DNA of 64,000 nt from Chamaecyparis obtusa (lineage: Eukaryota > Streptophyta > Pinopsida > Cupressales > Cupressaceae). Under the pieces are notes generated by a model, which did not search any database, had not been told where the DNA came from, and saw nothing but the letters and a program-made list of their open reading frames with translations. Each line of letters opens with the position of its first letter. The stretch's first letter is position 1. The stretch is taken from NCBI GenBank assembly GCA_027943335.1, contig BSBK01008830.1, positions 186,001 to 250,000 on the forward strand, given 5' to 3'. Below, piece by piece: positions 58,950 through 64,000 of the stretch. The translations under genes were made by a program, and so were the position numbers.

Positions 58950-60455
58950 AGCAAGAGTATGGATTCAATGCAAACTCTTGGTAAAGGAGAAGAAAGATCC
59001 AAGTGGATTCACAACGAGATAGAATATCACTTAGTTAAGGACATGAGTGCCAGGCTAAGGATTCTAACTCAACATACACACATGAGAGTGCGAAAACAAA
59101 GAAAACTAAAAGACACAAAAGAGAGGGGTTATTACTAAAACAAACCCAAATAAACTAGTAAAGGAAACCTTGCTAAGAAATGCTTCCTATACTAATATCA
59201 TATTTGGAAAGATATCATAAAAGCATAAATGATTACATAAGAAAGATAAGAGAAACACTATAAATAACATAGCTTCATTATCCGATCCTACTAGCATGAA
59301 AGAGAAAAGAGAGAAAGGAGAAAGTGATTACCTCACCCAATAAGATGCCCACCTTACCATGAATCACCAAGGAGGGAGAGCCGAATAGGTAGAAAAACTT
59401 GATAGTTCACCCAAAAACTATGCTTTGTAATTGTAATGTGTCTTTTGATGTCTTTTTGAAATACCCATAGATCCACCTTCTTGTATCACCATGGAATATA
59501 AAATGTGTGTCCCTTTAGGATTTAGCAACTTATGTGCATTACCTTCTGCATATTTAGCATATTGAAAATTGAAAAATACGTGTCTCTTCAGGATTTAAAA
59601 ACTTATGTGCATTACCTTCTGAGGATTTAGCATATTGAAAATTGAAAAATTCAGCATAAGGGAGACCCTATATATGCCCCCCTCCTTCTCATGGCTATCT
59701 AATAGACATGATAAGGAAGAGAAGGAGGATACCTGCTTCACAACATAAGGAGATATCCTGTTAACAACAATGTACACTATATTCTTAGTGAAGGGTATTG
59801 ACCCTTACATCCAAGAGTATAGATAATCATGAAAAGGATATGTCACTAATGGAAAAAGGATCATCAAAGAAAGAGATCTTATCAACAAGACCCCCACCCT
59901 AGAGGAGTGCTTTAGATAAAATATCATCTTTCAAAGAGAAAAAAAGATTCAATCAGCCAGCCCCCTGTAATCAAGAGGAAGAGGAATCTTTGAACAAAGG
60001 AATCAAATTCTAACCCTAAAGCAATGGAAAGAATTTATAAAGAAAATAATTTGCAAAATAAAGAAGAGGTGATGACTTGGGACAACAACATCTCACATAA
60101 AAGGATATCCATAGCCAATACCTCAGTTCGTATAATGAAATAATGTTGCAAGCTAAACAAATGCCACTAAGCTAAGGAAAGTAGATCCTTGGACAAAGAG
60201 AAAGAAGGAATAACCCTGCCCCATAGGGATGAAAGCAAGGGATACCTTTACAAAAAAAATGTCTTTAGAAAAGACTTGAATATAGAAAAAATCTATGGAT
60301 GCTTATAAACATAATACAAAACCGTAGAGAAGAAGGATAGAAAGAATACCAATTAAGCTCAAGACCACATATATGCTAAGAGCCTAATGGAGCGTATAAG
60401 TCTAAATGAAAATACACCTCTTTCTCCCCAGTCCAGAGATAAGAGGAGAAGAGAT
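58950..60455 (-). other. H internal region, noncoding or decayed
   Basis: 1.5 kb, A-rich on the plus strand with no recognisable protein. It contains a 73-bp tandem duplication at 59507-59652 and a pyrimidine tract CCCCCCTCCTTCTC near 59678-59691. Confidence 0.55.
59507..59652. repeat. 73-bp tandem duplication
   Basis: Copies 59507-59579 and 59580-59652 share ACTTATGTGCATTACCTTCT and AGCATATTGAAAATTGAAAA. Confidence 0.9.
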
Positions 60456-60680
60456 CTATACTATATCAGAATGAGGGGTATCCCCTATATAGAAACTATG
60501 AAGGAATTGTAAAACTGCACGAGAATGAGATATAATTCCTAAAGAAGCTCTTTCTCTAACATATAACTTGAAATGCACACAATCAACAAGTAAATGTGTA
60601 TTACTATAATGAAAAGGACATTTATACATGGATAGAGTATCTTTTGACATAGGTTTAAAAATTTCTTTCTTAGAATTCAT
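60456..60680 (-). pseudogene. H Gag-like fragment
   Basis: 74 codons with CPFHYSNTHLLVDCVHFK, which resembles the C-x2-H...H-x4-C knuckle-like segment found after Gag in some plant Ty3 elements, followed by a helix ending RASLGII. It is an isolated match with no neighbouring Gag core, so the assignment is tentative. Confidence 0.4.
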
Positions 60681-60962
60681 TAACTAAACATACACCTTCT
60701 TAGCCATCTCTTGATGAGTATGAGGGTAATCTAGAGTAGGTGTAGTGAGAAGAACATGAAGAGGAGGATGATGATCAAAATAAACTACCTTAAATTGAGA
60801 TTATGAACAACCAACACCACACATATCTTGTTTAGGAGATATATGAATTGGATACTTAATACCATGCTCATTAACACCAAGCCTTAAACCTTTATAACCT
60901 TGTTTAGTCATCATATTATATCCTGTAGTGTACATATCATGTAAAGCTTCTACAAGAGGTGA

Positions 60963-61505
60963 TTATTTATTGTGTTCATGAGTAAAGGTTGTATAAGGTG
61001 GAATAATAGATTTAGAAGAAGTTTCTTTTTTCTTCCCTTTAATATCATCTTGAATTGGATAAGAAGGGGAAGGTAAATCCAATAATTCTTGCACATCTGC
61101 ATCATGAACCATAGTTTGAACCTCATCATAAGTATGATAAGAACTAGGAATAATAGATGGAGAATCAATCATATTAGGAATGTTAGGATTAGGAAGATTA
61201 GGAACTAGATTAGGAAGGATAGGATTAGGATTAGGAAGATTAGAAGATGGTGTATCATCTACCAAATTCTTCACATAATCTGAAAGAGTAATAAGTCTGC
61301 CACATAAATCTTTAATCAAAGCTTTAAAAGTAGGAAGACTAGTATCGATCAGTCTCACAATAGCATATGCAAGTGAAAAATGAAGAGTAACCAACATAAT
61401 GAAGTGAATGATACTCTCATAAACATCATAAGTATGATAAAGAGATGCTAAGAGGAGGATAATAAAGAAAATAATCACCCACCAAAGAATCTTAAAAATC
61501 TTCAT
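60963..61505 (-). CDS. H hypothetical membrane protein-like ORF (180 codons)
   Basis: An uninterrupted frame with ATG at 61505. Residues 1-25 (ILWWVIIFFIILLLASLYH) form a strong hydrophobic segment, and residues about 34-50 (IHFIMLVTLHFSLAYAIV) a second. Residues 97-118 are a Pro/Asn/Leu repeat (NLPNPNPILPNLVPNLPNPN), encoded by a TTAGGA-like DNA repeat at about 61180-61250. The C-terminus is acidic then Lys-rich. It is not recognised. It may be an accessory frame of H or chance. The shorter shadow frame at 61168-60950 overlaps it. Confidence 0.45.
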   Translation of the reverse strand: MKIFKILWWVIIFFIILLLASLYHTYDVYESIIHFIMLVTLHFSLAYAIVRLIDTSLPTFKALIKDLCGRLITLSDYVKNLVDDTPSSNLPNPNPILPNLVPNLPNPNIPNMIDSPSIIPSSYHTYDEVQTMVHDADVQELLDLPSPSYPIQDDIKGKKKETSSKSIIPPYTTFTHEHNK

Positions 61506-61611
61506 AGTAAATGAAATGCAAGAAATTTTTTTGTATTTTGTAGAATATATGGATTTTGTTGAATTTTAAAATGCAAGAGCATAAAATAAATCTAATCTTA
61601 AGGAAAGAATG

Positions 61612-63106
61612 TGTTAGAATAACTAAGAGGGGGGGTGAATCAGTTATCCAGTGTCCCAAAACAAAATGTATAATTCAAAAAACTTATTTCTTCAATTTCT
61701 GTTCATCGGTAAACACTAAAAACTTTCACTGTCTAAACTTTTACCGATTACCAGTCTAATACTTATAACAGTTTACCAATCAAATCTAACATGTAACATG
61801 TAAAGAATGATAACAAAAAAATATCAAAATCAACACATAACATAAGAGATTTAACGTGAAAACCCTATAAAGGGAAAAACCACCTGGGACTAGCAACCCA
61901 AAATTATTCACTCTTTTGAAGTGAGGTCTGTTAAGACCCAACCCTGTTAAAGGTTTACAAACACACTGTCAGGTTTGACCTTGTTAGAGGATTTTAGAGT
62001 AAAAGTTATCATCCAACCAGCATTCACTATGGGGTTGACAGGATAACAATGTTCATTCTATGAATGATACATCATAAGACTTTCATAGTCCACTTAGTTA
62101 AGAGATTTTGACTATATACAATGGTTAAATATGTAACAGTAAATGACTTGCCTTAATACAACTTCAATTGTAGATTACAGATCAATATTTAGTCCATACA
62201 AATCCTTCTGATCAATATTTCACTTCACATTTAATATTGTATCAACTTACTGTCCATTGGTAATTGCTCTCTGTAGCTCGGTAACTATTCTGTAGCTTGG
62301 TTCTTAGTAACCAGTATGATCAGAATGCATGAAAACCTTGTTCATGCGATATTCCTGCAGTTTCTACTTCTTCCGATAGTTTTTCATAAATAAATTTTGT
62401 TCTCTTATATAGATGAGTAAATCATTTTCTTCTTCACCATCAAATTTTTCCACTTAACTACATTCATAGATTTTGTCGCTTCAAACTTTATCGATACTTG
62501 TGTCAATAACACGTTTCAATCTACTCTGTTAGATCTTCCCTAAATTTTGTCAGCTGTTGATCTGTGTAACAAACTTTATTTGTTACCTCGATGTTATACT
62601 TTTGCCAGCTCATCAATCTTATTAGCTAAACTAATCATTTAATTCATTCTATCATGCTCGGTTAACAAAGAAATGCATCGGTGAACACTGCTCGGTTAAT
62701 ACTATGATCGGTATACACTACACTCTGTCTGTGTATACTAGAAATGTTTCATTTATTGAAAACATTGCTCTGTGTCTTTCAACTTTGTACTTCATTATAG
62801 ATGAATGCAACATAATAAAGTCAATATCATTAAGTCATAGACTCATCAACAAGTTACTCAATGTATTCTTTATCCTCATCTATCATATACATCTTTCCTC
62901 ATGTAGATTTCTCTGATCTTCATTTCTTTTTCACCTTTCTTTAGATGTCTCAGTATAGTAACTTACAAGATAAGTGTTGTCAAACTAGTTGATGTCAATG
63001 AAAACATAATACTGATTTAATCATATTACATATCTAATCAGAAAATCCTCAGTGATCTTTAATCATAGATTCTTCAATCAGATTCCAAATCAGTTGTAGT
63101 CCAACA
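61612..63106 (-). repeat. G 3' LTR
   Basis: 1495 bp. Plus-strand start TGTTAGAATAACTAAGAGG, G-tract, TGAATCAGTTATCC, and end CCAACA. TATA (minus TATATAAG) at 62404-62411. CTCGGT at 62277, 62657 and 62691. Confidence 0.88.
62404..62411 (-). promoter_or_regulatory. G LTR TATA box
   Basis: TATATAAGAGAA on the minus strand. Only one LTR is in the window, so its conservation cannot be checked. Confidence 0.5.
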
Positions 63107-63610
63107 ATCTATCCCTTTGGCATTGATGACAACTCAAGTAATATGAAATCTACCATGCACATACCAAATATACATTCTACAACTTTGTGAACAAAATGTT
63201 GTAAGTCAAATAGACTTAATATGTTTAATCACTACATTACTAAACCAACATTTAAATAATATAGCTTTACCATTCTGTAGTTGTGATCTTTTTAGTTCTC
63301 CTATTCCTACTTTTGTTCTTTGTAACTTATCTTCAATATTCTGTCCCATCCAGATTGTCTCTTCCTTAGATGATTCTCATCAGTGCTTGATCCTTTTCAT
63401 ATTGTTTATCTCGCCCTTTGACAACAATGCCAAAGAAACAAATAAACAAACAAATTTTGTCTTCCTCTGTATCTCTGAATATTGATATCCCAATCGGTAC
63501 AAGTTCTCAAACTTAATCACAACCTTGAACATGATTCAAAGTGTGAAATATGCTGCATCAACATGAATGATCTTCTAATAAAAATAGGCTGATGCAACAT
63601 CCAGTTCACC
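63107..63610 (-). other. G 3' untranslated region and polypurine tract
   Basis: The polypurine tract is at 63107-63118 (minus AAAGGGATAGAT, preceded by CAATGCC). The rest is noncoding. Confidence 0.8.
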
Positions 63611-64000
63611 TTAGTGACCAATAGACAGGGGACGGACCCCAAGTCTAGTCCTCAAGTATTCAAATGTGTCCTTCGGTAGGGGCTTTGTAAAAATATCAGC
63701 AAGTTGTTCTTTACATGTAAAAAATTCTAACTTTAATTGCTTCTCTTGCACTTGTTCTCTTAAGTAATGACACTTAATAGATAAATGCTTTGTCTTAGAG
63801 TGCATCATAGGATTCTTTGAAATGTTAATAGCACTAGTGTTGTCACAGTATATAATCACCAGGTCAGTGATTACCTCATTCATTCCTTCCAACACTTGTT
63901 TGATATATGCAATGTTTGAATAGTTAGTAGCAGCAGCAACATACTCTACTTCAGTTGTAGATTGAGAAATACAAGCCTACTTTTTACTTGTCTAGGTCAC
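63611..64000 (-). pseudogene. G RNase H, C-terminal part
   Basis: The frame runs in from the window edge. TAG stops lie at 63992-63994 and 63977-63979. Then SQSTTEVEYVAAA, IIYCDNTSAINISKNPMMHS and KEQLADIFTKPLPKDTFEYL follow. These are the standard end blocks of copia RNase H, closely like those of F. Upstream pol is outside the window. Confidence 0.9.

Larger units (their letters stand above)
55356..61611 (-). mobile_element. LTR element H, tandem-LTR arrangement, partial
   Basis: LTR1 is 55356-56897, a short internal piece 56898-57357, LTR2 57358-58934, then internal sequence to at least 61611, where G is inserted. Both LTRs begin TGTA and end TACA next to the same polypurine tract (minus AAAGTGGGGGCTAAA). 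The internal part has a Gag-like fragment and a membrane-protein-like frame. No pol domain was found. The right end is outside the window. It is probably a Ty3-like or non-autonomous element. Confidence 0.7.
61612..64000 (-). mobile_element. Ty1/copia element G, 3' end only
   Basis: Minus-strand copia element inserted in H and running off the right edge. The 3' LTR is 61612-63106, the polypurine tract 63107-63118, and the RNase H end is at 63611-64000. The 5-bp flank at 61607-61611 is GAATG, but the other copy is outside the window. Confidence 0.9.

Noticed and set aside
61180..61250. TTAGGA-like repeat resembling telomere DNA
   Set aside because: Units are irregular (TTAGGA, AGATTAGGA, GGATAGGA), and it encodes the Pro/Asn repeat of the H frame. 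Plant telomere repeat is TTTAGGG.

Overview
This window looks like intergenic repeat DNA from the nuclear genome of a large-genome seed plant. It is AT-rich, has no supported host gene, and is filled almost end to end with old, nested LTR retrotransposons. Every recognisable primer-binding site is of the plant initiator-Met tRNA type (TGGTATCAGAGC and variants). The Ty3 elements carry chromodomains. Age and nesting depth suggest a gymnosperm (conifer-like), but that is inference and the species cannot be read from the sequence.

Layout. 1-2206: no recognisable feature. 2207-9397: Ty3/gypsy chromovirus 'G1' on the minus strand, with a full left LTR and a right LTR lacking U3. 9398-13611: unassigned decayed DNA with two short tandem repeats. 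13612-20462: structurally complete Ty1/copia element 'F' on the plus strand, with a near-perfect TSD and one open frame broken only by stop codons. 20463-20869: short spacer. 20870-55355: a five-level minus-strand nest, A > B > C > D > E. 55356-61611: element 'H', two tandem 1.5-kb LTRs plus internal sequence, inserted in the outer LTR of A. 61612-64000: 3' end of copia element 'G', inserted in H and running off the window.

Nest. A (20870-55355) has B (27656-54737) in its 5' LTR. B has C (32546-52593) in its internal region. C has D (33191-47638) in its 3' LTR. D has E (39286-47417) in its 5' LTR. Each inner insertion has an identifiable 5-bp target duplication (TAAAT is perfect for D, the others are 4/5). 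D is a gag-pol chromovirus. C is a gag-protease gypsy derivative with no RT or integrase and a rearranged, partly inverted LTR block at one end.

Most unusual content. A, B and E are three divergent members of one non-autonomous family. They have Copia-like LTR ends, polypurine tract and primer site, but no RT, RNase H or integrase. Instead each has a coiled-coil plus CCHC zinc-knuckle array (ORF1) and a long second ORF of roughly 950-1160 codons. That ORF carries conserved blocks I do not recognise from any Gag or Pol domain, and ends in a coiled coil. This is the best candidate for an undescribed system here. Secondary points of interest are shared CTCGGT/ACCGAG arrays in the LTRs of unrelated families, a shared G-tract motif at the LTR ends, stop codons in F that all fit methyl-cytosine decay at CAG and CGA codons, and palindromic promoter elements in G1 and H.
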